A stretch of DNA of 64,000 nt from JANQPX01 sp050633905 (GCA_050633905.1 JBOEHJ010000033.1:61544-125543), one strand, 5' to 3'; positions 17,743-27,976 are shown, counted from the first letter of the stretch. The notes: generated by a model from the letters alone, not told the origin. Made by a program: numbers and translations.

Positions 17743-19071
17743 TTACCGTTCGCGCAAGGCCTGATCGCGTACACGCAAAATGGGCTTCAGGAGATAATCA
17801 AGAACCGTTTTCTGACCGGTCAGAACGTCCACCTGGGTGGTCATGCCGGGAATGATCGGCAATGCCTCGCCAGCTTTGCGTAGGGTGTTGTCTTTTGTGC
17901 GCACCCGAACACGAAAGAAGCTCTCGCCCCGATCATCGGTGATGGTGTCAGCGCTGATATTCTCGACTTCGGCATTGAGACCGCCATAGATCGAGAAATC
18001 ATAGGCGGTGACTTTGACAACAGCATCCTGACGAGGACGCAAGAAAGCGATATCAGCCGGCCTGATGCGTGCTTCCACCAAAAGATTATCTTCAAGGGGC
18101 ACGATTTCCACCAAATCCTGTCCTGGCTGGACAACACCGCCAACTGTATTGACAAGAAGGCTCTTGATCGTGCCTCGGACGGGCGAGCGAACATCGGTGC
18201 GGTGAACCCTGTCCGCATCAGCAGCAACAAGCTCAGCAAGAGATGCAGCTTCTGTTTGAACCGTATTCAGTTCTCGCTGCGCCTCCGCACGAAAGCTTAA
18301 GAAACGCTCTTCGATCCGCCGATGGGCTTCGCGTTGCGCCAGCTTGACGCGAGGCAATGATAGCCGCGAACTCTCGAGTTCTCCCTTCAGGTCATTGACC
18401 TGACGTTGCAGACGGAGGAGATCCACCTTGGAAACGACACGCTTAGCAGCGAGCGGCGCGGTAATCTCAAGTTCCTCATCCGCAAGTTTGGCCGAGCGCG
18501 CCAACTGCTTCAGCTTGTTCTCAAGCTCAGCGACTTCCTGATCCCGCTGATTAGCTTGATTGCGCAGGATCTCAAGCTCCGATTCGAGTGAGGCCTGCCT
18601 CGCATTGAACAGCGCCGTCTCATCGATCGCGACGCGTTTCGCCTCGTTCAACAACTCGATTGGGAACTCTATTCCAGTCTCACCGATCTCGGCCCTGAGA
18701 CGCGCGATTGAACCCAAGAGCGCAAAATAACGCTGCCTTGCTCCTTTGAAATCGCTGGCTGCCTTTACATTGTTAATCCTGAGCAGAATGTCGCCTCGCT
18801 CGACAATCTGCCCTTCCACGATCATCAGCTCAGCAACAATGCCACCTTCGAGATTCTGCACGACCTGCACCTGGCTTGATGGGATCACCCGCCCTTCGCC
18901 ACGTGTCACCTCATCAAGCGTGGCAAAACTGGCCCATGCAAAAAAAAGAATGACGAAGGCGACAACGGTTGTCAGCAGTAAATGGGCAAAACGCCTGGGA
19001 TAGTGCAGGTCAGCACCGATGACGCCTTGGACAAAAGGCGCATCGGCTTTGATGAGCTTATTCTTCCTCAT
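17743..19071 (-). CDS. HlyD family type I secretion periplasmic adaptor
   Basis: A 442-residue membrane fusion protein linking the ABC exporter to TolC. One transmembrane helix lies near residues 30-52 (HLLLTTVVAFVILFFAWASF). A lipoyl-like barrel, a long coiled coil (about 120-290) and a second barrel with RSPVRGTIKSLLVN follow. The C-terminal GMTTQVDVLTGQKTVLDYLLKPI motif is typical of PrtE/LapC adaptors. The ATG overlaps the stop of the upstream ABC gene by four bases (ATGA), indicating translational coupling. Confidence 0.94.
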   Translation of the reverse strand: MRKNKLIKADAPFVQGVIGADLHYPRRFAHLLLTTVVAFVILFFAWASFATLDEVTRGEGRVIPSSQVQVVQNLEGGIVAELMIVEGQIVERGDILLRINNVKAASDFKGARQRYFALLGSIARLRAEIGETGIEFPIELLNEAKRVAIDETALFNARQASLESELEILRNQANQRDQEVAELENKLKQLARSAKLADEELEITAPLAAKRVVSKVDLLRLQRQVNDLKGELESSRLSLPRVKLAQREAHRRIEERFLSFRAEAQRELNTVQTEAASLAELVAADADRVHRTDVRSPVRGTIKSLLVNTVGGVVQPGQDLVEIVPLEDNLLVEARIRPADIAFLRPRQDAVVKVTAYDFSIYGGLNAEVENISADTITDDRGESFFRVRVRTKDNTLRKAGEALPIIPGMTTQVDVLTGQKTVLDYLLKPILRVRDQALRER

Positions 19072-21296
19072 GCCGCCCCTTTGATCTGTCCTGAGGCTAG
19101 TGCCTTCAGGACATCATCCTTCGGCCCATCGGCGACAATCCTTCCGCCATCCATAACAATGAGACGATTGACCAAGGAAAGGAGGGAGGTGCGGTGGGTA
19201 ATGAGCAGTAGCGTCTTCTTTGAAAGAACACTTCCAAGCTGTTGCTTCAATCGATTTTCGGCACTGTTGTCCATAGCACTGGTCGGCTCGTCCAACAGCA
19301 GGATAGGCGGGTCATGCAAAAAGGCCCGCGCAAGGGCCACGGCCTGACGCTGTCCACCGGACAGCTGCCCACCACGCTCACCGACATGAGCATCGAAACC
19401 AAGCGGATGACGATGCGCAAAGCTCTGGACGCCGGCCAAATCCGCCGCTCTCAGAACCATACCGTCGTCGGCATAGGTTCCGCCGAGCGTGATATTGTCG
19501 CGCAGCGTCCCGTCGAACAGCATGATGTCCTGAAGGACCGTGCCGATATTGCGACGAAGATCGGAGGGATCGATCTGGCGAAGGTCGATGTCATCCAGCA
19601 GCACCGTCCCTTGGTCTGGCTCGAAGAAACCGAGCAACAGTTTCTCAAGCGTTGTCTTGCCTGACCCCACGCGACCGATCACGCCAACCCGTTCGCCAGC
19701 CGTAATCTTAAACGAGACGTCATCCAACGCCTGAATCTTTTCGCCTGGATAGGCGAAGTTCACGCCTTTAAAGACGATGTCGCCTCGAAAAGTGGAACGA
19801 TGGAGAAAGCGGGCAGTCGCCGGACGCTCGATCGGCATCTCCATGACGGTGGTGAGAGCCCGGAATGCGGCACGCGCCTGATGGTAGCGGGTCAGAATAC
19901 CCGCGACTTGTGCCAAGGGCGCCATCGCCCGTCCCGTAATGATCGTGCAGGCCACCAAAGCGCCAACGGTCAACAGGCCCTCGCCAATACGATGAACACC
20001 GAAGATAACGATGCCAACCGTCGTCAAATTCTGTGCGAATGCCGCAAAATTAACACCGAAGGAAGCAAAGAAACGAGCCTTGGTTGTGGATGTCGCCGTT
20101 GCGCCTACGAATTGCTCCCAACGCCGCTGGATTTGGCCTTCAGCACCTGCCGCCTTGATGGTCTCGAGGCCGTTGATGCTTTCGACCAGAAGGCCATGCT
20201 TTTGCGCCGCTTCCTTGAATGTCTGACGCGTGATCCGTCGCAGCGGCAGCTGGACCAGCAATCCCACGACAACCACTGCCGGAATGGCAATCGCCGGCAC
20301 CAACGCGATAGGGCCACCGATGAACCAAACGATCGCAACGAAAAGAACGACGAAAGGCAGGTCAATGACAGCCACTAATGTCGCTGAGGTAAAGAAATCA
20401 CGCAGGGTTTCGAATTCACGTAAATTATTGGCGAAAGCGCCGGCCGACCCTGGCCGGGATGCCATCTTGATCCCAAGGGATTGTTCAAAAATTCGCGAAG
20501 CGAGTTTGATATCAGCGGCCTTTCCGGCCGTGTCGACAAAATAACCGCGCAGAATCCGTAAAAGAAAATCAAAGACGAACACCGTCACCACGCCGAGCGC
20601 AAGAGCCCAAAGAGTTTCTATGGCCTGATTAGGTACGACGCGATCATAGACATTCATGACGAAGAGCGGGCTGGCAAGTGCAAACAGATTGATCATTAAA
20701 GCGGCCAACACCACTTCGGCGTAAATCGGCCATGCCGACCTGATCGTTCCCCAGAACCAGGATGTCGCGCGCTCAGTGGCGGTCGATGCCGTCGATTGTT
20801 CCGGTCTAAATGCTTGCTTGGCAAAGATCACATAGCCTGTATGCCGTGCCGAAAGCTCCTTTGCATCCAGCTCGATTTCGCCTCGCCCGGTTTCCGGCAG
20901 CATGGCAACAAGTCTGCCGTTAGCCCGCCGTTCTATCAGGAGACAAGCCTCTTTATTGTCGAGCAACAAAACACAAGGCAATGTCGGCGTTGGAATCTCG
21001 TCGACCTTGCGGCGGCTCAAGGATGCGACAAAGCCGGCCCGCTCAAGGGATCGAACGGCAAGGGCTGGCGTAAGGCCCTCTTCTTCCAGAGGCAGACCAG
21101 CAATCAGGGCGTCACGCGAATGTGGATAGCCCAAAAAGGCCGAGAGTTCGACGAGAGAAGCGAGCAGTGGATCCTGATCATAAGCTGTATTTCGTGGCTG
21201 CTTCCATGATCGATCAGCCACCCCAACGCCTTCGAGATCCTCACCTACCCCTTGGACGTCCAACACTTCAGATCCGTCATGATCCATCATCGACAT
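19068..21296 (-). CDS. Type I secretion permease/ATPase, LapB-like
   Basis: A 742-residue ABC exporter. Residues about 37-160 form a C39-peptidase-like domain that has lost its catalytic Cys (DPLLASLVELSAFLG), so it should bind but not cut the substrate, as in RTX and large-adhesin exporters. Six helices span about 180-460. The ATPase has Walker A GRVGSGKTT (541-549), signature LSGGQR (645-650), Walker B ILLLDEP (665-671) and His701. It is followed directly by the HlyD adaptor, and a TolC gene is divergent. No RTX protein or adhesin gene is in the window, nor are LapD/LapG-type regulators. Confidence 0.94.
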   Translation of the reverse strand: MSMMDHDGSEVLDVQGVGEDLEGVGVADRSWKQPRNTAYDQDPLLASLVELSAFLGYPHSRDALIAGLPLEEEGLTPALAVRSLERAGFVASLSRRKVDEIPTPTLPCVLLLDNKEACLLIERRANGRLVAMLPETGRGEIELDAKELSARHTGYVIFAKQAFRPEQSTASTATERATSWFWGTIRSAWPIYAEVVLAALMINLFALASPLFVMNVYDRVVPNQAIETLWALALGVVTVFVFDFLLRILRGYFVDTAGKAADIKLASRIFEQSLGIKMASRPGSAGAFANNLREFETLRDFFTSATLVAVIDLPFVVLFVAIVWFIGGPIALVPAIAIPAVVVVGLLVQLPLRRITRQTFKEAAQKHGLLVESINGLETIKAAGAEGQIQRRWEQFVGATATSTTKARFFASFGVNFAAFAQNLTTVGIVIFGVHRIGEGLLTVGALVACTIITGRAMAPLAQVAGILTRYHQARAAFRALTTVMEMPIERPATARFLHRSTFRGDIVFKGVNFAYPGEKIQALDDVSFKITAGERVGVIGRVGSGKTTLEKLLLGFFEPDQGTVLLDDIDLRQIDPSDLRRNIGTVLQDIMLFDGTLRDNITLGGTYADDGMVLRAADLAGVQSFAHRHPLGFDAHVGERGGQLSGGQRQAVALARAFLHDPPILLLDEPTSAMDNSAENRLKQQLGSVLSKKTLLLITHRTSLLSLVNRLIVMDGGRIVADGPKDDVLKALASGQIKGAA

Positions 21297-21661
21297 TGCT
21301 GGGGCCAGGTCTCTTTCATCAAAAAATCAACTAAAAGTTTTTCCATATACAGGCTACAGTCCATCTGATGATTATATCAAATTCTTTAATCAATAGTAAA
21401 AAAATCGTCGTTTGCAGACAAAATTAAAAATATAATTATCAAAAACAAATAAAATTAGCAGGGTATTTTTTCGAAAAATCCTATCTGTGTTAGATAAAAT
21501 TTTTACTTATTTAAAAACATTCCATGAATACACCCATGTAAAAATAACTAACCTGTTGCAGCGAAACAATTGACGATCTTTCCTGTTATATCTATTTACG
21601 ATCCGAATGGAAATCTAACGTTATGGTTTTTTTGCAATCCAAGCAATCGCGAGAGACGCTT
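21297..21661. promoter_or_regulatory. AT-rich divergent control region of the secretion genes
   Basis: No gene is seen. The stretch 21340-21600 is strikingly AT-rich compared with its surroundings and lies between the divergent ABC-HlyD and TolC genes. It contains many A and T tracts and probably holds both promoters. Such regions often bind nucleoid or MucR/H-NS-type silencers; that is an inference from composition. Confidence 0.45.
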
Positions 21662-23053
21662 ATGCAGCTCACTTGGCCAGCCAAGTTTTCTACCAAAGGT
21701 TGCTTTTCAGTTGCCGCCTTTACCAGCCTGTTGCTCACAACGCCTAGCCTCCTGTCAGCCACAAGCCTTGAAGACAGTATTTTCATGGCACTTGAAACGA
21801 ATCCGGATGTTGGCGTTGTTCAGGCTGATAGGCGGGCCATCGATCAAGAGCTTCGTCAGGCACGTGCCCTTTATCTTCCCTCCGTCGACTTGAGAGCTGC
21901 TGCAGGGCCGCAATATACCAATAGCCTGGCGACACGCGGTCGGGCAACCAGGGCTGCAGGCGGCGATGCTTCATCGACCTTGGTCAGGATGGAATCCCAG
22001 CTGACATTGACGCAGATGTTATTCGACGGCTATGCGACAACGAGTGAAGTCGAACGGCAGCTAGCAAGAACAGACTCAGCGGCTTATCGCGTCGACGAGA
22101 CCGCTGAATTTATCGCTCTCGATGCTATCGAGGCTCACCTTGACGTGCTGCGTAATCAGATTTTGATCGATCAAGCTCGAGAAAACCTACTCGCTCACCA
22201 AGACATTATGGGTCGGGTTCGCCAAGGCGAGCAACAAGGCGGAGGCTCAATTGCCGATGTCCGCCAAACCGAGGCGCGATTGGCCGCCGCCGGCAATATC
22301 CTTGCGACATCCATCGGCAATCTGCGGGACGCCAAGGCCAGATATGTGCGTGTGACAGGGAATCAGGCCCGTGAGCTCGAGAACATGCCTCCCCCTCTTT
22401 TCGCCTTGCCCGAGGGCCCTGAAACCGCAGCGGCAAAAGCCGCGATGAGCAGCCCGACAGTTCGGATTGCAAAGGCCGATATCGATATCGCCAAGGCCGA
22501 ACTCAAAGGCTCACGTGCAGCCTACTATCCTCGCTTTGATCTGGAACTAGGCGCTGCCGCCAACAGACAGATCGATGGTATCGTCGGCAGCGATGTTCAG
22601 GCGGAAGCCTTACTGGTCATGCGTTACAATCTGTTTCGCGGCGGTGGCGACATAGCCCGCGAACGGGAAGCTTTTTCCAGGGTTAATCAATCACATCAAA
22701 GCTTAAGGAAAGCCCGCAACGAGGCTGAGGAACAGGCACGTTTGTCGTTCAATGCCTTAACGACGTCACGATCGCGAGTTGAGACGCTCATCGCACAGCG
22801 GCGCGCCAATGCTGCAACGCGTGATGCCTATGCTGAGCAATTTGACCTGGGCCGCCGTAGCCTACTCGACCTCCTGGATGCGGAGAATGAGTATTATCTT
22901 GCAAGGTCCGGCTTGACGACCGCCGAATTCACCGAGTGGTTTGCCGTCTATCGCGTTCTGGCCGTCGTCGGGGATTTGCTGCAGACCTTTGAAATCAATC
23001 GTCCAAAGGAAGGTATCAATATTTTTCGGGATAAGCCGCAATCGGAAGGCTGA
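21662..23053 (+). CDS. TolC family outer membrane channel
   Basis: About 463 residues with a signal peptide (hydrophobic stretch FTSLLLTTPSLLSATS). Two repeated helical halves carry the TolC-type pattern: LEDSIFMALETNPDV, EQQGGGSIADVRQTEARLA and the C-terminal LGRRSLLDLLDAENEYYLARS. It should form the outer-membrane tunnel of the type I exporter encoded divergently. The ATG at 21662 with GAGAG upstream is preferred to one 13 codons earlier. Its length is normal for LapE/AggA-like channels. Confidence 0.93.
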   Translation: MQLTWPAKFSTKGCFSVAAFTSLLLTTPSLLSATSLEDSIFMALETNPDVGVVQADRRAIDQELRQARALYLPSVDLRAAAGPQYTNSLATRGRATRAAGGDASSTLVRMESQLTLTQMLFDGYATTSEVERQLARTDSAAYRVDETAEFIALDAIEAHLDVLRNQILIDQARENLLAHQDIMGRVRQGEQQGGGSIADVRQTEARLAAAGNILATSIGNLRDAKARYVRVTGNQARELENMPPPLFALPEGPETAAAKAAMSSPTVRIAKADIDIAKAELKGSRAAYYPRFDLELGAAANRQIDGIVGSDVQAEALLVMRYNLFRGGGDIAREREAFSRVNQSHQSLRKARNEAEEQARLSFNALTTSRSRVETLIAQRRANAATRDAYAEQFDLGRRSLLDLLDAENEYYLARSGLTTAEFTEWFAVYRVLAVVGDLLQTFEINRPKEGINIFRDKPQSEG

Positions 23054-23559
23054 CATCGATCGGTAGCGCCCATCAACGAGTCGAAGTTCTTTCCGGTCTT
23101 TGGCCGGGGGATGGGCCGATGCCGATTTCGGTCGGTTGGAAAAAAAGCCGCTGGTAGCGATTCGTGATGCCCTTAGTCATTTATTAACCAAAGACGTGTA
23201 AAAGAGACCTCATCAACTCAAGAATGCTGACGCCGTCACCTCCCAGCAATGCCAAACTGTTTCCAAACCAACAAACACCGCTTCAAAGGAGAACTCGAGC
23301 GCCTATAGATACGGTGTTTACGTATTATGAAGTGTTTGCTGTGCATATGCCGTTGACTGTTGCAGCCTAACATGGCTTTTTCAGGGTCAAAGTTCAGATC
23401 CAGATTTTTCCGCTCAAGGCACTATTCTACCCGTCGACCTCCTGCCGATACTAACCAACCTACGATCGACAGTGCTAGTTGCCAGCGGGTCGAGGTATGG
23501 ATCGCTTTGAGTGAATGATGGCCTGGGTGACAAGTTAAAGGTCAAAATGACAGAACGCC
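23054..23559. other. Intergenic region, no gene recognised
   Basis: Five hundred bases between tolC and the EnvC-like gene, both on the plus strand. Stop codons break all frames and no RNA gene, repeat or clear operator was recognised. A promoter for the envelope gene run starting at 23560 is expected here. Confidence 0.4.
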
Positions 23560-25026
23560 ATGTTGTTAGTTAGGTTTGCAACGATACGGAAGGCCAGCCT
23601 CTCTGTCGCCTTCTTGCTGCTGTCGGTATCAGCGCTACCGTATGCCGAGGCTGCCGTAGATCATGAGGCTCTTTTAAGAGACCGGTTGACGGAAGTGCGT
23701 GAGCTTCTGGAACGGCGCCAGGCCAACCGTAACATGCTCGACGTGCAGATCGAGTCACTATCGCTGGAACTGGACGAACTGAACCTGAAACGAAAGGCGG
23801 CTTTGTCGACGCTTTCAGAGCAGGTGGATCAGACACGGGCCAATGAACTCGAACTCGATCGAATGATTCCCAAAATCTTGCCGCGCCTTAATCATCTCGA
23901 AAGATTAAGGAAACAAGGAGCCCGCACGATCGCCGACCTTGCCAAGATCGGCAGGGAAAGTCATGTCGAAGCGAAGACGAAGGCCAGATTGCTGGCAACA
24001 AGGCCCGTGTCAATCGATCAGATGCGCAGAGCCTCGGCTAGCGTTCGGCTACTACGGCGTATTCCCAACAATTTGATCGGCAGTCACCGCGATCTAAACT
24101 TTCAGATACCGTTGCTGGCAACGGTCCTGGATCGGGTATCAAGCCGACAGGATCGCCTACAACGCCGGCGCGACAACGCCATCAGAGAACTCGCAAATCT
24201 TACCGTCGATATCGAACGGTTAACGACAGAAGAACATCGCCTTGCCAGAAATATGCTGGCACGATCATTGTCATCAACTTCCGGTGCTTCTGCCGCCCGC
24301 AGAGATCGACTTTCTGACCAGCGAAACATTGGAAAAGCCACTGTTGGCAATGCTCGAATAAAAAGCGCTGCCTTGGGGCAACGACCTTCGCAAACCGCAA
24401 CGATGCCGATCAATAGGACGATCGATCAAACGGTCCCCCAAGCCAAACCGATGATGCCCATGATGCCGGGGAGAGGCGTGAGTGGAAAGACATCCGCTCC
24501 CGCTGCGGGCCATAATGATTCCTATTCGGGTGATTATCTGGCAAAGCGCCCTACGTTTCGCAAAGATAGGGAAGTTGCCGCGCTGCAAGCAGCGCCATTT
24601 GACAGCGTCTCATCACGTGTCTCACGCGGCAAGATAGAAGAAATAGAGCCCCTGGTTCCAACCGGGGAGACAATTGGCTATACATTATCAGATGTTATTC
24701 GACGAACAGATCAAACCGCAATCGAGATCCCTGCGACGCCAAAGCAGCGTATCGCGACACCAGATGATGGGCTTGTCGTCTTCGCAGGTGACTTTAGGAG
24801 TTATGGATTGCTCTTGATCATTGAACATGACAGTGAATACCATACGTTATTGTGGGGCTTTTCATCGCTCGATACAGGTTTGGGTGATCGCGTTCAGGCA
24901 GGTCAGATCGTTGGTACTGCGGGAATAGGTCGATCACCTAAATTGCATGTCGAGTTGCGGCGAAATGGTGAACCGGTTAGCCCTGAGGTTTGGCTGGCCG
25001 CAAGCAACAGTGGGGTCAAAGGTTGA
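23560..25026 (+). CDS. EnvC-like murein hydrolase activator (degenerate LytM)
   Basis: A 488-residue periplasmic protein. A signal peptide (ends near ALPYAEA) is followed by a long coiled coil (about 33-230), a Met/Pro/Ser-rich linker and a C-terminal LytM/M23 domain (about 405-480). The LytM zinc ligands are largely missing: the HxH motif reads KLHVELR and the first His/Asp site is absent, as in EnvC, which activates cell-division amidases rather than cutting peptidoglycan. The stop overlaps the ctpA start by one base (TGATG). The order envC-like, ctpA, DUF610, rppH suggests an operon for envelope and division maintenance. Confidence 0.88.
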   Translation: MLLVRFATIRKASLSVAFLLLSVSALPYAEAAVDHEALLRDRLTEVRELLERRQANRNMLDVQIESLSLELDELNLKRKAALSTLSEQVDQTRANELELDRMIPKILPRLNHLERLRKQGARTIADLAKIGRESHVEAKTKARLLATRPVSIDQMRRASASVRLLRRIPNNLIGSHRDLNFQIPLLATVLDRVSSRQDRLQRRRDNAIRELANLTVDIERLTTEEHRLARNMLARSLSSTSGASAARRDRLSDQRNIGKATVGNARIKSAALGQRPSQTATMPINRTIDQTVPQAKPMMPMMPGRGVSGKTSAPAAGHNDSYSGDYLAKRPTFRKDREVAALQAAPFDSVSSRVSRGKIEEIEPLVPTGETIGYTLSDVIRRTDQTAIEIPATPKQRIATPDDGLVVFAGDFRSYGLLLIIEHDSEYHTLLWGFSSLDTGLGDRVQAGQIVGTAGIGRSPKLHVELRRNGEPVSPEVWLAASNSGVKG

Positions 25027-26324
25027 TGCGCAAAGGTTTAGTAAGCGCCGTCGTTACGGGCCTAGTCGTCCTAGCGATTTATTTGGCCCCGGCAAAGGGG
25101 CCTCAAGCTGGCTCATCGGATACTTTCCGGCAGCTGAAACTTTTTGGGGATGTCTTCGAAAGAGTTCGGAGCGAGTATGTTGAAGATGTGACCGATGAAA
25201 CGCTCATCGAGTCGGCCATCAACGGCATGCTGACGTCGCTTGATCCACATTCAGGCTACCTGGATGCTAAGCGGTATCGCGACATGCAGGTCCAAACAAA
25301 AGGTGAGTTTGGCGGGCTTGGCATTGAAGTCACGATGGAAAATGGCCTTGTCAAAGTCGTTTCCCCCATTGACGACACACCCGCTCACCGGGCGGGTATC
25401 CAAGCTGGGGATGTCATCACGCATATCGACAGCGAGCCCGTTCTAGGACTGAGCCTCTCTGAGGCTGTCGAGAAAATGCGTGGTCCTGTGGATACGCTCA
25501 TCGCGCTGACACTCCGTCGGACCGGCGATGACGAGCCAGTCGATGTCAGCATGGCAAGGGCCGTCATCACCATTTCCCCTGTCCGCTATCGGGCCGAAAC
25601 AGACATAGGCTACCTGCGCGTGACGGCCTTCAACGAGCAGACAGAGACCAAACTCCGTGAAGGCATTGACGATTTGAAGGCTGAACTTGGCTCCAGCCTC
25701 AAGGGATTTGTTGTCGATCTTCGTAACAATCCTGGTGGCCTGTTAGAGCAAGCCGTATCTGTCTCGGATACTTTTCTTGATCGCGGTGAAATCGTCTCCA
25801 CCAGAGGGCGGCGTACCGACAGCATTCAGCGCTTCAATGCGCGTCGTGGCGATCTGACCGATGGCTTACCGCTCGTCGTCTTGATCAATGGCGGCTCTGC
25901 TTCCGCATCCGAGATCGTCGCGGGTGCTCTGCAAGACCATCATCGCGCAATCGTGATGGGCACCCAATCTTTCGGCAAGGGATCGGTTCAAACGATCATG
26001 CCATTGCCTGGCCATGGAGCGATCCGGCTAACGACGGCACGCTACTATACGCCAGCTGGCACATCTATTCAGGCAAAGGGCATCACGCCCGATATCGAGG
26101 TCAGACAATCAAAGATTGAAGTGATCGACGACCCGGCCAACCGCCGCGAAGCTGATCTTCGCGGCAGGCTCGAGAACGACCAAAGCAATGGCGGCAATAT
26201 CGATTCTGCCGATCCAGAAGATCAAGATAGTGTTGTAGATGAGACTAGCGAAGACTATCAGCTTGCGCGCGCCCTCGACCTGCTTCGCGGAATAGCGATG
26301 TTTGGCGCGCAGACAGTGCAGTAA
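25026..26324 (+). CDS. ctpA: Carboxy-terminal processing protease, S41 family
   Basis: A 432-residue periplasmic serine protease with an N-terminal hydrophobic anchor (GLVSAVVTGLVVLAIYLA). A PDZ domain lies at about 90-175 (GGLGIEVTMENGLVKVVSPI). The peptidase S41 core contains the catalytic Ser in NGGSASASE and Lys in SFGKGSVQT. It is coupled to the EnvC-like gene by a one-base overlap. CtpA proteases trim or degrade envelope proteins, including peptidoglycan hydrolases and their activators. The tail after about 370 is acidic and polar. Confidence 0.95.
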   Translation: MRKGLVSAVVTGLVVLAIYLAPAKGPQAGSSDTFRQLKLFGDVFERVRSEYVEDVTDETLIESAINGMLTSLDPHSGYLDAKRYRDMQVQTKGEFGGLGIEVTMENGLVKVVSPIDDTPAHRAGIQAGDVITHIDSEPVLGLSLSEAVEKMRGPVDTLIALTLRRTGDDEPVDVSMARAVITISPVRYRAETDIGYLRVTAFNEQTETKLREGIDDLKAELGSSLKGFVVDLRNNPGGLLEQAVSVSDTFLDRGEIVSTRGRRTDSIQRFNARRGDLTDGLPLVVLINGGSASASEIVAGALQDHHRAIVMGTQSFGKGSVQTIMPLPGHGAIRLTTARYYTPAGTSIQAKGITPDIEVRQSKIEVIDDPANRREADLRGRLENDQSNGGNIDSADPEDQDSVVDETSEDYQLARALDLLRGIAMFGAQTVQ

Positions 26325-26394
26325 GTCAGCATCGGGTTTATATTGGTGGCAATGGGATAAGATGAGAGATGGACCGCACTAAGAAAGCCAACTG

Positions 26395-27510
26395 ATGTCG
26401 ATGATCGGCCGTCTCTTGTCTAAGCTTAGGTGGCCTGCGTTGGCCATGATCGTCGGCCTTCTCGCTGTACTGGTTGTAGGTGGTTGGTGGCTTTGGGCCA
26501 CGGTAGGATCCGAACAATCGGTCACTGCATCATTCGAGCAGCGATTGCCAGAACGGCCGTCTTCGTTCTCATCAAGCTCTTCGCAAAACGGGGAAACGGA
26601 GGGTTTTGACCAGCAACGAAGCGCTGATCAGCCTTCTAACTTGGCCTTCACACAACCAGAAGCCAACTCAATCAAGCCAGCAGCACCCGATTTGGATCTG
26701 GTTGATGCCAGCCCCGCCGGGCCTTTGCCTCGGATAAGTACCGACGGTAGGCTTCCTTTAATGACCTATGGCCGGCCGTACGATAAGTCGGATGAGCGTC
26801 CCAAAATCGCGATCATGGTGACAGGCCTTGGACCGATCTCCGATGCAACTGCCGCGGCTTTTCACTTACCCGCAGCGATGAGCCTTTCCTTTTCGCCTTA
26901 CACGGAAGATCTCCCGTCTCTGTTCGAGAGAGCGCGTCTCGCTGGACATGAGGTACTGATCGAATTACCGATGGAGCCCGATGACTACCCCACCAACGAT
27001 CCGGGGCCGCATACGCTTCGAGCCAGTGGTACGGTTGATGCCAATTTGGAACGTTTAACCTGGGTTCTTTCAAGAGCACCAGGCTATTTCGCGGTAACCG
27101 GACCAACTGGGGTTTTTGGCAAAAGCCCCGAAGCCATCCCGATGATCGAGGCTATTGCCTCGAAAGGCCTGGGCATGATTGAAATCAACAACGATACGAT
27201 GAGCAGAGAAGCGGAGAAAGGCGATTTACCCTATCTCTCTGCTCGCCAATGGATCGATGATGTTCCATCTAGCGAAGCCATTGAGCGGGCCTTGTCCAAT
27301 CTAGAAGCTGAAGCCAAGGAAAATGGTTCCGCCGTCGGGGTTGCCGAAGCTTATCCAATCACGTTGCAACGCCTTGCCGAATGGGCGAGTACCCTGGATC
27401 AACGAGGTCTTGCTCTGACACCGATCAGTGCGATCATGATTGAGCGCAGTGGCGTGCTGGGCGCCGATGATCAGGCCACAGGATCAAGCGTTGCTCAAAG
27501 CCAGAACTGA
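26395..27510 (+). CDS. Divergent polysaccharide deacetylase family protein
   Basis: A 371-residue protein of the DUF610/YibQ family. One N-terminal transmembrane helix (about 14-36) and a polar linker precede a deacetylase-like barrel (about 135-360) with KIAIMVTGLG, AMSLSFSPYTEDL, HEVLIELPMEP and GYFAVTGPTGVF. Members usually lie beside envC and ctpA, as here. The metal ligands of true polysaccharide deacetylases are only partly kept, so catalysis is uncertain. Its end overlaps the start region of rppH. Confidence 0.88.
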   Translation: MSMIGRLLSKLRWPALAMIVGLLAVLVVGGWWLWATVGSEQSVTASFEQRLPERPSSFSSSSSQNGETEGFDQQRSADQPSNLAFTQPEANSIKPAAPDLDLVDASPAGPLPRISTDGRLPLMTYGRPYDKSDERPKIAIMVTGLGPISDATAAAFHLPAAMSLSFSPYTEDLPSLFERARLAGHEVLIELPMEPDDYPTNDPGPHTLRASGTVDANLERLTWVLSRAPGYFAVTGPTGVFGKSPEAIPMIEAIASKGLGMIEINNDTMSREAEKGDLPYLSARQWIDDVPSSEAIERALSNLEAEAKENGSAVGVAEAYPITLQRLAEWASTLDQRGLALTPISAIMIERSGVLGADDQATGSSVAQSQN

Positions 27511-27976
27511 TACCCCTCCCAAGAACTATCGCCCTTGCGCCGGAATCGTCTTGATCAATCCAATGGGTCTTATCTTCGTCGGCGAACGTCAGGGCGCGGA
27601 CGGCGACAATTGGCAAATGCCTCAAGGCGGTATCGATGAAGGGGAAGCGCCGATAGACGCCGCCATGAGAGAATTATTTGAGGAAACCGGTGTCAATCAG
27701 ATCGAGTTTCTTGCCGAAAGCACGGACTGGAAATGCTACATTGTTCCAGAGAAGCGAAGGCCGCGCCATTGGCAAGGTCGCTATATCGGCCAGTGCCAAC
27801 GCTGGTTTGCCTTTCGCTTCACCGGCCAAGACGACACTGTGAACCTCAATCTTCATGAGCCTGAATTCAGCCTCTGGCGTTGGGCATCAGCGGACGATGT
27901 CATCAAGACTGCGGTCAGTTTCAAACGACAGGTCTACGAATCCGTTCTTAATGAATTCCGCCCATTCCTAACTTAG
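27467..27976 (+). CDS. rppH: RNA pyrophosphohydrolase (Nudix)
   Basis: About 169 residues. The Nudix box GX5EX7REUXEEXGU is intact: GGIDEGEAP followed by REL and FEETGV. The start of the domain (YRPCAGIVLINPMG) and the C-terminal FKRQVYESVLNEF match RppH, which removes pyrophosphate from 5' ends of mRNA to trigger decay. The exact start is uncertain: ATG at 27440 or 27467 or TTG at 27491 are possible, all overlapping the deacetylase-like gene, which points to co-translation. Confidence 0.92.
   Translation: MIRPQDQALLKARTDTPPKNYRPCAGIVLINPMGLIFVGERQGADGDNWQMPQGGIDEGEAPIDAAMRELFEETGVNQIEFLAESTDWKCYIVPEKRRPRHWQGRYIGQCQRWFAFRFTGQDDTVNLNLHEPEFSLWRWASADDVIKTAVSFKRQVYESVLNEFRPFLT

Noticed and set aside
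24990..25025. Upstream start for ctpA inside the EnvC-like gene
   Set aside because: The ATG at 25026 directly precedes the signal-anchor and overlaps the stop by one base, a normal coupling; the 12 extra codons are unlikely.
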